A stretch of 64,000 nt of DNA from an uncultured Flavonifractor sp. (lineage in GTDB: Bacteria; Bacillota; Clostridia; Oscillospirales; Oscillospiraceae), in NCBI GenBank assembly GCA_947346365.1, contig CANAAV010000006.1, forward strand, positions 1-64,000. The letters are read 5' to 3'. Numbering within the stretch: the stretch's first letter is position 1; the number at the start of each line of letters is the position of its first letter. Position numbers and translations under genes: made by a program. Below are positions 32,451-40,626 of this stretch, piece by piece. Below the pieces are notes generated by a model. It was given only the letters and a program-made list of their open reading frames with translations. It was not told the DNA's origin and ran no database searches.

Positions 32451-33818
32451 ATGGGAAAATATTTTGGAACAGACGGCTTCCGGGGCAAAGCCGGAAAAGA
32501 CCTGACCACGATGCACGCCTATGAGATTGGGCGGTTTCTGGGCTGGTACTACAGCCGGGACCACCGGGCGCGGGTTGTGGTGGGAAAGGATACCCGCCGC
32601 TCCAGCTATATGCTGGAGTACGCTTTGAGCGCGGGAGTGGCGGCCTCCGGCGCGGACGTATATCTGCTGCATGTCACAACCACTCCGTCGGTGTCCTATG
32701 TGGCCAGAACAGAGGGCTTTGACTGCGGGGTGATGATCTCCGCCTCCCATAACCCCTATTACGACAACGGGATTAAGCTGCTGAACCGGGATGGAGAAAA
32801 GCTCTCGGAATCTACCATTGCTTTGGTGGAGGATTACCTGGACGGGAGGCTGGAGCTGGACGGAGCCCGCTGGACACAGCTGCCCCTGGCGGAAGGGGAG
32901 GCGGTGGGCAGCGTGATTGACCACAGCGCCGGGCGCAACCGTTATATTGGGTATCTGATCTCGCTGGCAATGTACTCCTTTAAGGGAAAAAAGATCGCGC
33001 TGGACTGTGCAAACGGCGGGGCCTGGAGCATTGCGCCCAGCGTATTTCGGGCGCTGGGTGCGCAGGTGTATGCCATCAACGACAGCCCCAACGGCCTGAA
33101 TATCAATCTGGAGGCCGGTTCTACCCATATTGAGGGGCTGCAGGTCTATGTGAAGCAGCACCATATGGACGTGGGTTTTGCCTACGACGGCGACGCCGAC
33201 CGCTGCCTGGCGGTGGACGAGACCGGCGCTCTGGTAGACGGGGACAAGATCCTGTATCTCTATGGCTGCTATATGAAGGAGCGGGATAAGCTGATTAATA
33301 ACACGGTAGTCACCACAGTGATGAGCAATTTCGGCCTGTATAAGGCGTTTGATCAGGCGGGAATCGGCTATGTCAAGACCGCTGTGGGGGACAAATATGT
33401 CTACGAGCATATGCTTGAGCATGGAGACAGGATTGGCGGGGAACAGTCCGGGCATATCATTTTCTCCAAATATGCCCGAACCGGCGACGGTATTTTGACT
33501 TCCTTGAAGGTGATGGAGGTGATGCTGGCGAAAAAGCTGCCCCTGAGCCGTCTGGCAGAGCCAGTGACGGTCTATCCCCAGGTGCTCGTAAACATCCGGG
33601 TGGCGGATAAGCAACAGGCGCAGGCGGATCCCGCTGTGCAGAAGGCGGTGCAAGGGGTGGCGGAAGAGCTGGGGGACAGCGGGCGCATCCTGGTGCGGGA
33701 GTCCGGCACGGAGCCGGTGATACGGGTCATGGTAGAGGCGCAGAGCAAGACGCGCTGCCAGGAGCTGGTGGACAGGGTGATAGGCGTAATCCGCGAGCGG
33801 GGATACGAGGCGACATAG
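32451..33818 (+). CDS. glmM: Phosphoglucosamine mutase
   Basis: Converts glucosamine 6-phosphate to glucosamine 1-phosphate for peptidoglycan precursor synthesis. The 455-aa product has FGTDGFRG at the N-terminus, the active phosphoserine loop MISASHNPYYDNGIK near residue 99, the Mg-binding DGDADRC near 244 and the phosphate-binding RESGTEPVIRVM near 421. RBS GGAGAAAGG. Its place after a glycan ligase gene fits envelope biogenesis. Confidence 0.96.
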   Translation: MGKYFGTDGFRGKAGKDLTTMHAYEIGRFLGWYYSRDHRARVVVGKDTRRSSYMLEYALSAGVAASGADVYLLHVTTTPSVSYVARTEGFDCGVMISASHNPYYDNGIKLLNRDGEKLSESTIALVEDYLDGRLELDGARWTQLPLAEGEAVGSVIDHSAGRNRYIGYLISLAMYSFKGKKIALDCANGGAWSIAPSVFRALGAQVYAINDSPNGLNINLEAGSTHIEGLQVYVKQHHMDVGFAYDGDADRCLAVDETGALVDGDKILYLYGCYMKERDKLINNTVVTTVMSNFGLYKAFDQAGIGYVKTAVGDKYVYEHMLEHGDRIGGEQSGHIIFSKYARTGDGILTSLKVMEVMLAKKLPLSRLAEPVTVYPQVLVNIRVADKQQAQADPAVQKAVQGVAEELGDSGRILVRESGTEPVIRVMVEAQSKTRCQELVDRVIGVIRERGYEAT

Positions 33819-33889
33819 GGTTTAGAAAAGAAGGGTTTCCGGCGGCGCGGAATGCAATTGCGACGTTTAAAAGAAAAGGAGCTGTATTT

Positions 33890-34471
33890 ATGGCGTTTAC
33901 CAGAGAGCAGGCGTGGGACCTGCTGCGGGAGTTTAATCAGGAGCCTTTTCACCTGCGCCATGCCCTGACGGTGGAATCGGTCATGGGTTGGTTTGCACAA
34001 AAACTCGGCTATGGCGCGCAGGCGGAGTTTTGGAGCCAGGCGGGCCTGCTCCACGATTTGGATTTTGAGCGGTGGCCCGACGAGCACTGTGTGAAGGTGC
34101 GTCAGCTGCTGGAGGAGCGGCAGGCGGACCCGGCTCTCATCCATGCGGTGGTGAGCCATGGGTGGGGGATGACGGCGGGGGACGCCCAGCCGGAGCACGA
34201 AATGGAGAAGGTCCTTTTTGCTTGCGATGAGCTCACCGGCCTGATTGGCGCCGCGGCCTTAATGCGCCCCTCCAAAAGCGTGCAGGACATGGAACTGTCT
34301 AGCCTGCGCAAAAAGTACAAAGACAAAAAATTTGCCGCCGGCTGTTCCCGGGAGACCATCGCCAAGGGAGCCGAGTTGCTGGGATGGGAGCTCAACGACC
34401 TGCTGGAGCAGACGCTCCAGGCTATGAAGGCCGGAGAGGCGGAAATTGAGGCCCGGTGCGCCGCGCTGTAA
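33890..34471 (+). CDS. HD-domain hydrolase
   Basis: A 193-aa protein with an HD fold: HLRHALTVESVM, LLHDLDFERWPDEHC near residue 53 (HD dyad) and VVSHGWG (third His). This group of HDIG-like proteins is usually annotated as hydrolase or phosphohydrolase with unknown substrate. RBS AAAGGAG. Single-domain, cytosolic. It lies between glmM and rarA on the same strand. Confidence 0.85.
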   Translation: MAFTREQAWDLLREFNQEPFHLRHALTVESVMGWFAQKLGYGAQAEFWSQAGLLHDLDFERWPDEHCVKVRQLLEERQADPALIHAVVSHGWGMTAGDAQPEHEMEKVLFACDELTGLIGAAALMRPSKSVQDMELSSLRKKYKDKKFAAGCSRETIAKGAELLGWELNDLLEQTLQAMKAGEAEIEARCAAL

Positions 34472-34481
34472 CGAGGGCCTC

Positions 34482-34510
34482 TTTACAACTTGTAGAACGT
34501 ATGTTAGAAT
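34482..34510 (+). promoter_or_regulatory. Promoter of rarA
   Basis: TTTACA (34482-34487), 17-bp spacer, TAGAAT (34505-34510), 54 bp before the rarA ATG. Confidence 0.7.
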
Positions 34511-34563
34511 GGAGAGGAAAATCCTCTCCATTCTTTTCGCACAGACCGAAAGGAGCGTCGGGT

Positions 34564-35835
34564 ATGTCCTACCGCCCTCTAGCCGATGAGATCCGTCCCC
34601 AGAACTTGGACGAAGTTGTGGGCCAGAGCCATATTCTGGGTGAAAACGGCCTGCTGCGCCGGATTATCCTCGGCGGCAGCATTCCCAATCTGGTCTTTTA
34701 CGGCCCCTCCGGCACGGGGAAGACCACCGTGGCCAATATCATCGCCAAGCGCATCGACCGGCCGCTTCACCGGCTCAACGCCACCACCGCGTCGATCTCG
34801 GATATCAAGGATATCATGGGCGAAATCGGCACGATGCTGGCGCCCGAAGGGGTGGTCCTCTACCTGGACGAGATTCAGTATTTTAACAAAAAGCAACAGC
34901 AGTCTCTGCTGGAATTCATGGAGAATGGGCAGCTGACTCTCATTGCCTCTACCACGGAGAATCCCTATTTTTATGTCTACAACGCGGTGCTCAGCCGTGC
35001 CAGCGTTTTTGAGTTTAAGCCGCTGGAGCCTGCCGATGTGCTGCCTGCTGTGAAGCGGGGCGTCCGCCTGATGAGCCGGCGGCTGGGGGCGCAGGCGGTG
35101 TGCGAGCCAGGGGTCGAGCGGCACATCTCCAGCGCCTGCGGCGGAGATGTGCGCAAAGCAATGAACGCTGTGGAGCTGCTGCTTAGCTCCGCCCGGCAGG
35201 AGGACGGACGGCTTTTCGTCACGCTGGAGGACGCCCGCATGGCCGCCCAGCGCTCGGCTATGCGGTATGACAGAGCGGGGGACGACCATTATGATATTCT
35301 CTCCGCCCTGCAAAAGTCCATCCGTGGTTCCGATCCGGACGCCGCCTGCCATTACCTGGGCCGCCTGCTGGAGGCGGGGGATCTGCTTTCCGCCTGCCGG
35401 CGGCTGATGGTCATCGCCTGTGAGGACGTGGGGCTGGCCTGGCCCCAGATTATTCCCATTGTAAAGGCGTGCGTGGACGCGGCCACTATGCTGGGCTTGC
35501 CGGAGGGTCGGATTCCCCTGGGGGACGCGGCGGTGCTCATGGCCACTGCGCCCAAGTCCAACAGCGCCCACGTGGCGCTGGATCTGGCCATGGCGGACAT
35601 ACAGGCGGGAAAAACCGGGGATTACCCCAGGCACCTGCAAAATAGGCACGCCGATTCCGCGGGCATGGAGCGGGAGCAGGGATATCTCTACCCCCACAAT
35701 TTTCCCAATCACTGGGTTCCCCAGCAGTATCTGCCCGACGGGCTTACCGGCGTGCGCTACTACCGGTTTGCGGAGAATAAAGCTGAGCAGGCGGCAAAGC
35801 GGTACTGGGAGGAAATCAAGGGGGAGTCCCTGTAA
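34564..35835 (+). CDS. rarA: RarA/MgsA replication-associated AAA ATPase
   Basis: A replication-fork-associated clamp-loader-like ATPase. In the 423-aa product: ADEIRPQNLDEVVGQSHIL, Walker A GPSGTGKTT, Walker B VVLYLDEIQYFN, sensor 1 STTENPYF, and the C-terminal MgsA domain (KSIRGSDPDAACHYLGRLLEAGD...YPRHLQNRHADSAG). The start is ATG 34564 after AAAGGAG; the frame opens upstream at 34456 but crosses the promoter. Confidence 0.95.
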   Translation: MSYRPLADEIRPQNLDEVVGQSHILGENGLLRRIILGGSIPNLVFYGPSGTGKTTVANIIAKRIDRPLHRLNATTASISDIKDIMGEIGTMLAPEGVVLYLDEIQYFNKKQQQSLLEFMENGQLTLIASTTENPYFYVYNAVLSRASVFEFKPLEPADVLPAVKRGVRLMSRRLGAQAVCEPGVERHISSACGGDVRKAMNAVELLLSSARQEDGRLFVTLEDARMAAQRSAMRYDRAGDDHYDILSALQKSIRGSDPDAACHYLGRLLEAGDLLSACRRLMVIACEDVGLAWPQIIPIVKACVDAATMLGLPEGRIPLGDAAVLMATAPKSNSAHVALDLAMADIQAGKTGDYPRHLQNRHADSAGMEREQGYLYPHNFPNHWVPQQYLPDGLTGVRYYRFAENKAEQAAKRYWEEIKGESL

Positions 35836-35851
35836 ACGGCGTTTTCCTGCG

Positions 35852-35904
35852 CCGGTGCGCGGGTGGGTTCCCGCGGGTGCGGGGCTGGATACCTGCGCAC
35901 CGGC
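35852..35904 (+). terminator. GC-rich hairpin after rarA
   Basis: GCCGGTGCGC...GCGCACCGGC arms around a G-rich loop, 16 bp past the rarA stop. There is no T-run, so termination strength is uncertain. Confidence 0.5.
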
Positions 35905-35922
35905 CTGCCGGAAAATTTTGTC

Positions 35923-35951
35923 TTGCAAAACGGCAGGAGACGTGCTATAAT
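35923..35951 (+). promoter_or_regulatory. tRNA-Gly promoter
   Basis: TTGCAA (35923-35928), 17-bp spacer, TATAAT (35946-35951), 16 bp before the mature tRNA 5' end. Confidence 0.85.
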
Positions 35952-35967
35952 ATTAACTACGTTATAA

Positions 35968-36041
35968 GCAGGTATAGTTCAGTGGCAGAACGTCAGCTTC
36001 CCAAGCTGAATATGAGGGTTCGATTCCCTTTACCTGCTCCA
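35968..36041 (+). tRNA. tRNA-Gly (anticodon CCC)
   Basis: 74 nt including an encoded CCA. The acceptor stem pairs GCAGGTA with TACCTGC, the anticodon stem is TCAGC/GCTGA around the loop TTCCCAA, and the T arm contains GGTTCGATTCC. The CCC anticodon reads GGG glycine codons. It is transcribed from its own promoter as a single tRNA. Confidence 0.96.
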
Positions 36042-36042
36042 G

Positions 36043-36079
36043 GTCGCCGCGGACGTTATATCGTTCGCGGCGACTTTTT
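36043..36079 (+). terminator. tRNA terminator
   Basis: GTCGCCGCGGACG/CGTTCGCGGCGAC hairpin followed by TTTTT immediately after the tRNA CCA. Confidence 0.9.
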
Positions 36080-36118
36080 GCAAAAGTCACCTCTCACTCA
36101 TTTTGTCGCGGCTCCTCT

Positions 36119-36240
36119 CCAAACCGCAACCGCTTTGCTGGGTTGCGGTTTGGTTTTGGAGGAAGACTTGGAAGTTGGTACTTCTAAACTGGGCACGTGC
36201 TCTCAAAGAAAGGACCGCCTTTGGCGGTCCTTTCTTTGAG
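36119..36240. terminator. Two further strong hairpins behind the tRNA
   Basis: CCAAACCGCAACC/GGTTGCGGTTTGG (36119-36131/36141-36153), followed by TTTTGG. Then an 18-bp perfect stem CTCAAAGAAAGGACCGCC/GGCGGTCCTTTCTTTGAG (36202-36219/36223-36240) with a 3-nt loop. Nothing recognisable in 36241-36440. Confidence 0.6.
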
Positions 36241-36442
36241 GTTCCGGCAGCCCATGGCCGCTTTCACCCGATTTGATTTTATGTGCGGACAGGCGAAGTA
36301 AATGCGCCCTGCACAAATTTTCCCTGCGGCGAACAGACGGGCCGGGGACGTCTCCTTCCGGAAATCAACTGCGCGCGCTTATTGCGGCTTAGAAATTCCC
36401 AACCTCATGTGAGCGTTTGTCGCCGTCTGTGGCATCCTCCTC

Positions 36443-36471
36443 TTGCTTTTTCGACCTGTTTTCAGTATAAT
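36443..36471 (+). promoter_or_regulatory. Promoter of the DUF4230 gene
   Basis: TTGCTT (36443-36448), 17-bp spacer, TATAAT (36466-36471), 70 bp before the start. Confidence 0.75.
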
Positions 36472-36541
36472 GGCGCCAGGTAATCCAACCGTGCGCTCGG
36501 GGAGAGCACTCCCTCAATCACTCTGAAAAGGAGGCCAAACT

Positions 36542-37168
36542 ATGGCAAAGTCAGCGACAGAGGACCGCCCCCGCTGGGGAGCGCGCCTGCGGCGCAGACT
36601 GCTTTTGGCAGTTATTTTGGCCGCGATAGCGGCAGGAGCCTTTTTTCTCGGCGGCATATTCGGCCATCAGCCGTCCCAGCCGGAAATTACCACCGATCTA
36701 ATCGGACAGCAACTGGCGGATATCCAGGAGCTGGCCACTGTAGAGTATTTCTATACCAACATGGGCCGTTTTGAAAACTGCCTGGACTTTTACGGCTGGG
36801 CGGTGCCGCTGACGAGAAAGAGCTTTATCGTCTCCTACGACGGCGTTGTCAAAGCCGGCATCCGCCTAAATGACATTGACGTCAAAATCTCCGGAAGCCA
36901 GATTACCATTACCCTCCCCCCGGCGGAGATCCTCTCCCATGAGATTCCGGAAGAGAGCCTCGAAATTTTTGACGAAACCCACAACATATTCAATCCTATT
37001 CAGATCAGCGATTATACCGGTTTTACCCGCGACCAAAAAGCGGAGATGGAGGCCCGCGCTATAGAAAACGGGCTTTTAAGTCAGGCCACGCAAAAGGCCC
37101 GGACGGCTGTGGAGCGGCTGGTTTCCCTAATGCCAGGGATGGAGGCATATACGCTGAATATCAAGTAA
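36542..37168 (+). CDS. DUF4230 membrane-anchored protein
   Basis: A 208-aa protein: a basic cytoplasmic N-terminus, one membrane segment (about 20-42, LLLAVILAAIAAGAFFLGG) and an outer domain matching DUF4230 (LATVEYFYTNMGRF...SYDGVVKAGIRLNDIDVKISG...ITLPPAEIL). Function unknown. RBS AAAGGAGG. It is followed after 38 bp by another small membrane protein gene, probably the same operon. Confidence 0.8.
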   Translation: MAKSATEDRPRWGARLRRRLLLAVILAAIAAGAFFLGGIFGHQPSQPEITTDLIGQQLADIQELATVEYFYTNMGRFENCLDFYGWAVPLTRKSFIVSYDGVVKAGIRLNDIDVKISGSQITITLPPAEILSHEIPEESLEIFDETHNIFNPIQISDYTGFTRDQKAEMEARAIENGLLSQATQKARTAVERLVSLMPGMEAYTLNIK

Positions 37169-37206
37169 ACTGTCCATCAAAGGGGTGACTACGCATCAAT
37201 TTCTAC

Positions 37207-37716
37207 ATGATTTTGGGCATTGTATTTTCCGTGCTGGGCACTGTGCTTATGGCCGTGCTGATTGTGGGGAGCATCGCTTTTAGCTGTTGGTTTATCCGCT
37301 CTTGGAATCGGGAGAAGCGCCTCCGGCAGGAGGAGGCCGACGCCCACCGGATGCGGCACGGCGGACAGGCCGTGCTGGAGTGGACCGGCCCACGGGCCGC
37401 GGGAGAGCCGGACAGCGAGTTTGGTCCTATGCTGGTAGAGCTGCCAAGGCGCTCCGGCTCAGGCAGCGCCGCGTTTTATAAGTATGGGGCGGTGATTGGG
37501 AAAAAGCGAGTGTGCTATGAGGAGCTGAAGGACGTGGTTTTCCTGCCCGGAGAGCCGGGGCCCAGCCGCACGTTAAAGCGGGCGGTGCAGAATTCCGCCG
37601 TGCTCTGGCTCTATCGAAACCGGGGACCCGCCATCGGAATTCGGGACTTTCAATACGAATTTAACGCGCCGGTTATGGAGGCGATCCAGCGCGGCCTGGG
37701 CTACCAGAGCCGGTGA
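37207..37716 (+). CDS. Small membrane protein, unrecognised
   Basis: A 169-aa protein with an N-terminal membrane helix (about residues 3-27, GIVFSVLGTVLMAVLIVGSIAFSC). A basic stretch and a soluble domain follow (VLEWTGPRAAG...YKYGAVIGKKRVCYEELKDVVFLPGEPG...AIGIRDFQYEFNAPVMEAIQRGL), resembling a PH-like or DUF3592-type fold without a firm match. The nearest Shine-Dalgarno (AGGGGTG) is about 20 nt before the ATG, which is unusually far, so the true start is uncertain. Confidence 0.55.
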   Translation: MILGIVFSVLGTVLMAVLIVGSIAFSCWFIRSWNREKRLRQEEADAHRMRHGGQAVLEWTGPRAAGEPDSEFGPMLVELPRRSGSGSAAFYKYGAVIGKKRVCYEELKDVVFLPGEPGPSRTLKRAVQNSAVLWLYRNRGPAIGIRDFQYEFNAPVMEAIQRGLGYQSR

Positions 37717-37803
37717 GCGAATCCGGATAAACCGCTTATATGCTTTTCTTAAATGTGTTCCAATCTCGAGCGGTGATTGCCGGATGTTTTGTTATACGCT
37801 TAT

Positions 37804-38667
37804 TTATGCGGCAAAATATGTACCCAAAAGCATAATAGCGAATGCAGCCCAAAAGGAGGGACTGGGCGGCTGCCGGAACACCAAAAGGGACAGGATTACG
37901 CCGATAAACGGAGCAATCGCATAATAGGCGCTGGTTTTCGCCGCCCCCAGTTTTCGCTGGGCGTAGACGTAAAAGAAAATGCTCAGTCCGTAGGCCACGA
38001 AGCCCAGCAGCAGCGCGTAGAGAGTGAATTGGGGCGCTGGGAAGCGCTCGCCAATTGTAAGGGCAATCGCCAGCGAACCTAGGCCAGAGCCAAAGCCTTT
38101 GAGAACAACGACTTCTAATGGGTCGCTCTGGGACATCATGCGGGTGCAGTTGTTCTCAAACCCCCAGCAGATGCAGGCCAGCAGGACGAACAGCGAGCCG
38201 GCTGAGAAATGCAGACTGGAGGCGTCCTCAAAAGAGAGTATCACACTGGAAAGGGTAATCAGCCCGATTGCCAGCCATAGACGTTTGCTGACCGGCTCTT
38301 TAAAGAGAAACAGCGCGATCATGGAAGTGGCGGCAATCTCAAAATTATTCAATAAGGATGCATTGGCCGGTGTTGTGGATGTAAGCCCTATCATCAGGCA
38401 AATAGGGGCCGCAATATCTAAAACAATCATACCGATGGTAAAAGGGAGGTCTTTGCGTGTCAGCTTTTGCTCCGCTTTTCCCAACCCCAGCCGCTGCCGC
38501 CCCATTCCCAGCAGAGACATTCCGATACCGGCGCCCAGGTACAACATGGCGGCCATCATAGTAGGGGATACATCCTGCAGCAGAAGTTTTGAAGCCGGGG
38601 CGTTGATGGCATAGAGCGCCGCCGCCAGTACTGCCCATAAAACAGATGGATTTCGTTTTTTCCCCAC
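37804..38667 (-). CDS. EamA/DMT-family transporter
   Basis: A 10-helix drug/metabolite exporter (287 aa from GTG 38667; ATG 38730 is an equally possible start with AAGGGA upstream). Two EamA repeats are visible: LWAVLAAALYAINAPASKLLL...NASLLNNFEIAATSMIALFLFKEPVSKRLW and LLACICWGFENNCTRMM...LGAAKTSAYYAIAPFIGVILSLLVF. Substrate unknown. Monocistronic and convergent with the upstream DUF4230 operon. Confidence 0.85.
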   Translation of the reverse strand: MGKKRNPSVLWAVLAAALYAINAPASKLLLQDVSPTMMAAMLYLGAGIGMSLLGMGRQRLGLGKAEQKLTRKDLPFTIGMIVLDIAAPICLMIGLTSTTPANASLLNNFEIAATSMIALFLFKEPVSKRLWLAIGLITLSSVILSFEDASSLHFSAGSLFVLLACICWGFENNCTRMMSQSDPLEVVVLKGFGSGLGSLAIALTIGERFPAPQFTLYALLLGFVAYGLSIFFYVYAQRKLGAAKTSAYYAIAPFIGVILSLLVFRQPPSPSFWAAFAIMLLGTYFAA

Positions 38668-38783
38668 AATACCCCTGTCCTCTCCCGTTACGAGCTTGTC
38701 AATGGCCGCAGGCGGGCCCCGCAATACCATTTGTCCCTTAGCGGCGCGGTTTTCCCTGACTGGCCAAATTTTCTCAGAAAAAT

Positions 38784-38831
38784 AACCCTACCTAATCGAG
38801 CCGCGGGTGCCCCGTCCGATTAGGTAGGGTT
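38784..38831 (-). terminator. fapA terminator
   Basis: Perfect 15-bp arms AACCCTACCTAATCG (38784-38798) and CGATTAGGTAGGGTT (38817-38831), with ATTTTTC following on the minus strand, directly after the fapA stop. Confidence 0.85.
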
Positions 38832-38834
38832 TGT

Positions 38835-40421
38835 TTACCTCAAGAGAATTCTCGTTTCTTCCATGTGGATGTCACACGCTTCCTCCTGTGTGGTAATTTC
38901 CTCTGTCAGCCTGCCTATCTGGACCTCCAGGACGGGACATAATTTTTCACAGCGTATTTTTCCCCTGCTTTTCTTGTCCAGCACCTTGTCCACGCGTCTG
39001 AGTTCTGCCGCCAATGCCTCCCGTCTCTCCATGTAAAGGTCCCGCTGCTCGGCAAGCTGTTGCAGCAGCGCCTCCTCCCCCTCCGAAATGCGGGAGCCCT
39101 TTTTCCGTAAGCTGGTGATCGGCTCCCACAATTTTTCAAGGGTTGACTGCACGTGCGGCAATTCCTCCCTCACCCGTTTCCACGATTCGGAAATCTGCGG
39201 AGGATAGCCCACGGAAAACTGGCTGCGGCCTCCGGCCAGATTGCCCACCCGCAGGCACAGGACGCTGTCTCGCGCCCATATCACGCTGTCTACGATGATT
39301 CCGCGCCCGCTCATGGCATAGACCGTGCCGCCGCAGCGAATTTCGCCGTTTAAAACCGTCTCTGTAATTACGCTGGTCCCGGCGTCAATTTTTGCCCGCT
39401 CAACTACGGGAGTCTGCACCTGGCAGGCCGCGGTCAAAAAGGTCTTGCCCTTGGCGCCGTAAATGCCTTGTTCCACCCGGATGGTTCCGCCTGTAGAGGT
39501 TATGCGGGCTTGCCCAACCCTCCCGCCGATTACAATGTCGCCGGAGGCCTCTATGTCCACCCCTCCATCCACGTTTCCGCCAATATAGAGATTGCCTGAA
39601 ACCCGGAGCGTTCCCTGAAATTGATCCAGCTCTCCGTCAATGATTTTCTGTGCGTGAATGCAGAATTGGTCGTTTTCGATATATAAGATTCCATCTGCAG
39701 CCGCCACAAGCGTTTGCCCGCCTCTGCCCACGGCGGTGTTTTCCCCTTGAGGAATCCAGGCGCTGGCGGTTTCCGCGCAGGGGAGCGCCTGCCCAGTCAC
39801 ATCCATGCCGTCCGTTCCAGCTTTTGGTTTTCGTATCAGACAAATGATGGTGCCCTTCCGAATGGGCTGCAGCTGAAGGTTCCGGTCAAAGCTCACCTGC
39901 TCTCCGTTTTCTACCTCCAGGCGCATGTGCTTGCGCCGCTGGAACAGCTCAGTCACTTTGCCGTCTTCTCCCGCTTGGGGCAGCTTTCCCCGCGCTACCG
40001 GGAATATATGGAGGTACCCCAGATCAAATTCCTGTTGAATTTCGTCCTGTAAAATACCGTAGCTGATGCCTTCGTAGTGTATATCATCCAAGAATTCTTC
40101 TAAGATAATCTCATTTCCGCCATTTTCCGGCGGGAGCAGACATGCGTAGGCGCTCATCCGGTCCTCCGAGAGGAAAAACCGCGCCTGCGCATTCACGGAT
40201 TGCTGTCCATCGTCCAGCGCCTTTTTATGCCGGGCTCTGCACAGCTCCTTTAACAGTCTGACAAAATCGTCCACTGTTCTGCTGTCGCCCGGATACTTCG
40301 CCTTCACTTCCTTGCCCGCCGCATCCAGTTCCGAAAACATTTTCCTGTAAGGAGTGGAGGGAAACGGTTTCCTTTCCTGCTCGCCCGTCCCTTTTGAGAC
40401 AAAACGATCAAAAATCGCCAC
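38835..40421 (-). CDS. FapA (DUF342) family polymerising protein
   Basis: A 528-aa protein. The N-terminal domain (about 1-230) carries the FapA family GTIICLIRKPKAGTDGMDVTGQ segment. A central right-handed beta-helix has Gly-rich turns (VSGNLYIGGNVDGGVDIEASGDIVIGGRVGQARITSTGG), and the C-terminus is a long coiled coil (about 410-520). Family members are called flagellar assembly protein A, but no flagellar gene is nearby. The start is GTG 40421 with AGGAG 6 nt upstream. Confidence 0.8.
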   Translation of the reverse strand: MAIFDRFVSKGTGEQERKPFPSTPYRKMFSELDAAGKEVKAKYPGDSRTVDDFVRLLKELCRARHKKALDDGQQSVNAQARFFLSEDRMSAYACLLPPENGGNEIILEEFLDDIHYEGISYGILQDEIQQEFDLGYLHIFPVARGKLPQAGEDGKVTELFQRRKHMRLEVENGEQVSFDRNLQLQPIRKGTIICLIRKPKAGTDGMDVTGQALPCAETASAWIPQGENTAVGRGGQTLVAAADGILYIENDQFCIHAQKIIDGELDQFQGTLRVSGNLYIGGNVDGGVDIEASGDIVIGGRVGQARITSTGGTIRVEQGIYGAKGKTFLTAACQVQTPVVERAKIDAGTSVITETVLNGEIRCGGTVYAMSGRGIIVDSVIWARDSVLCLRVGNLAGGRSQFSVGYPPQISESWKRVREELPHVQSTLEKLWEPITSLRKKGSRISEGEEALLQQLAEQRDLYMERREALAAELRRVDKVLDKKSRGKIRCEKLCPVLEVQIGRLTEEITTQEEACDIHMEETRILLR

Positions 40422-40506
40422 TTTTATCTCCTGCCTTTTCTCGAACCTTGTATAAGGAACCGATTCCGCAAGCTATGGCAGCCCGCTCCTATATTCAACC
40501 ATTTAT

Positions 40507-40535
40507 ATCATATCATTCCTATGAAAAATTATCAA
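40507..40535 (-). promoter_or_regulatory. Promoter of fapA
   Basis: Minus strand TTGATA (40530-40535), 17-bp spacer, TATGAT (40507-40512). Divergent from the glnS promoter, with about 30 bp between the two -35 boxes. Confidence 0.7.
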
Positions 40536-40563
40536 GCATTATTCCTCAAAGGCGTTTCAACTC

Positions 40564-40592
40564 TTGCTTTTTTTACCCGTTCGGGTTACAAT
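40564..40592 (+). promoter_or_regulatory. Promoter of glnS with dyad spacer
   Basis: TTGCTT (40564-40569), 17-bp spacer, TACAAT (40587-40592). The spacer contains ACCCGTTCGGGT, a perfect 5-bp dyad in operator position. Confidence 0.7.
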
Positions 40593-40626
40593 ATGGGCTT
40601 GTATCAAAGAAGAGGAGTGACTATAC

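Noticed and set aside
32073..33653. 526-aa minus frame opposite glmM
   Set aside because: Shadow of glmM; no motif and no start signal.
34579..35928. 449-aa minus frame opposite rarA
   Set aside because: Antisense to rarA with no family resemblance.
38835..40421. Flagellar gene cluster
   Set aside because: FapA family is named for flagella, but no flagellar or chemotaxis gene occurs in the window.
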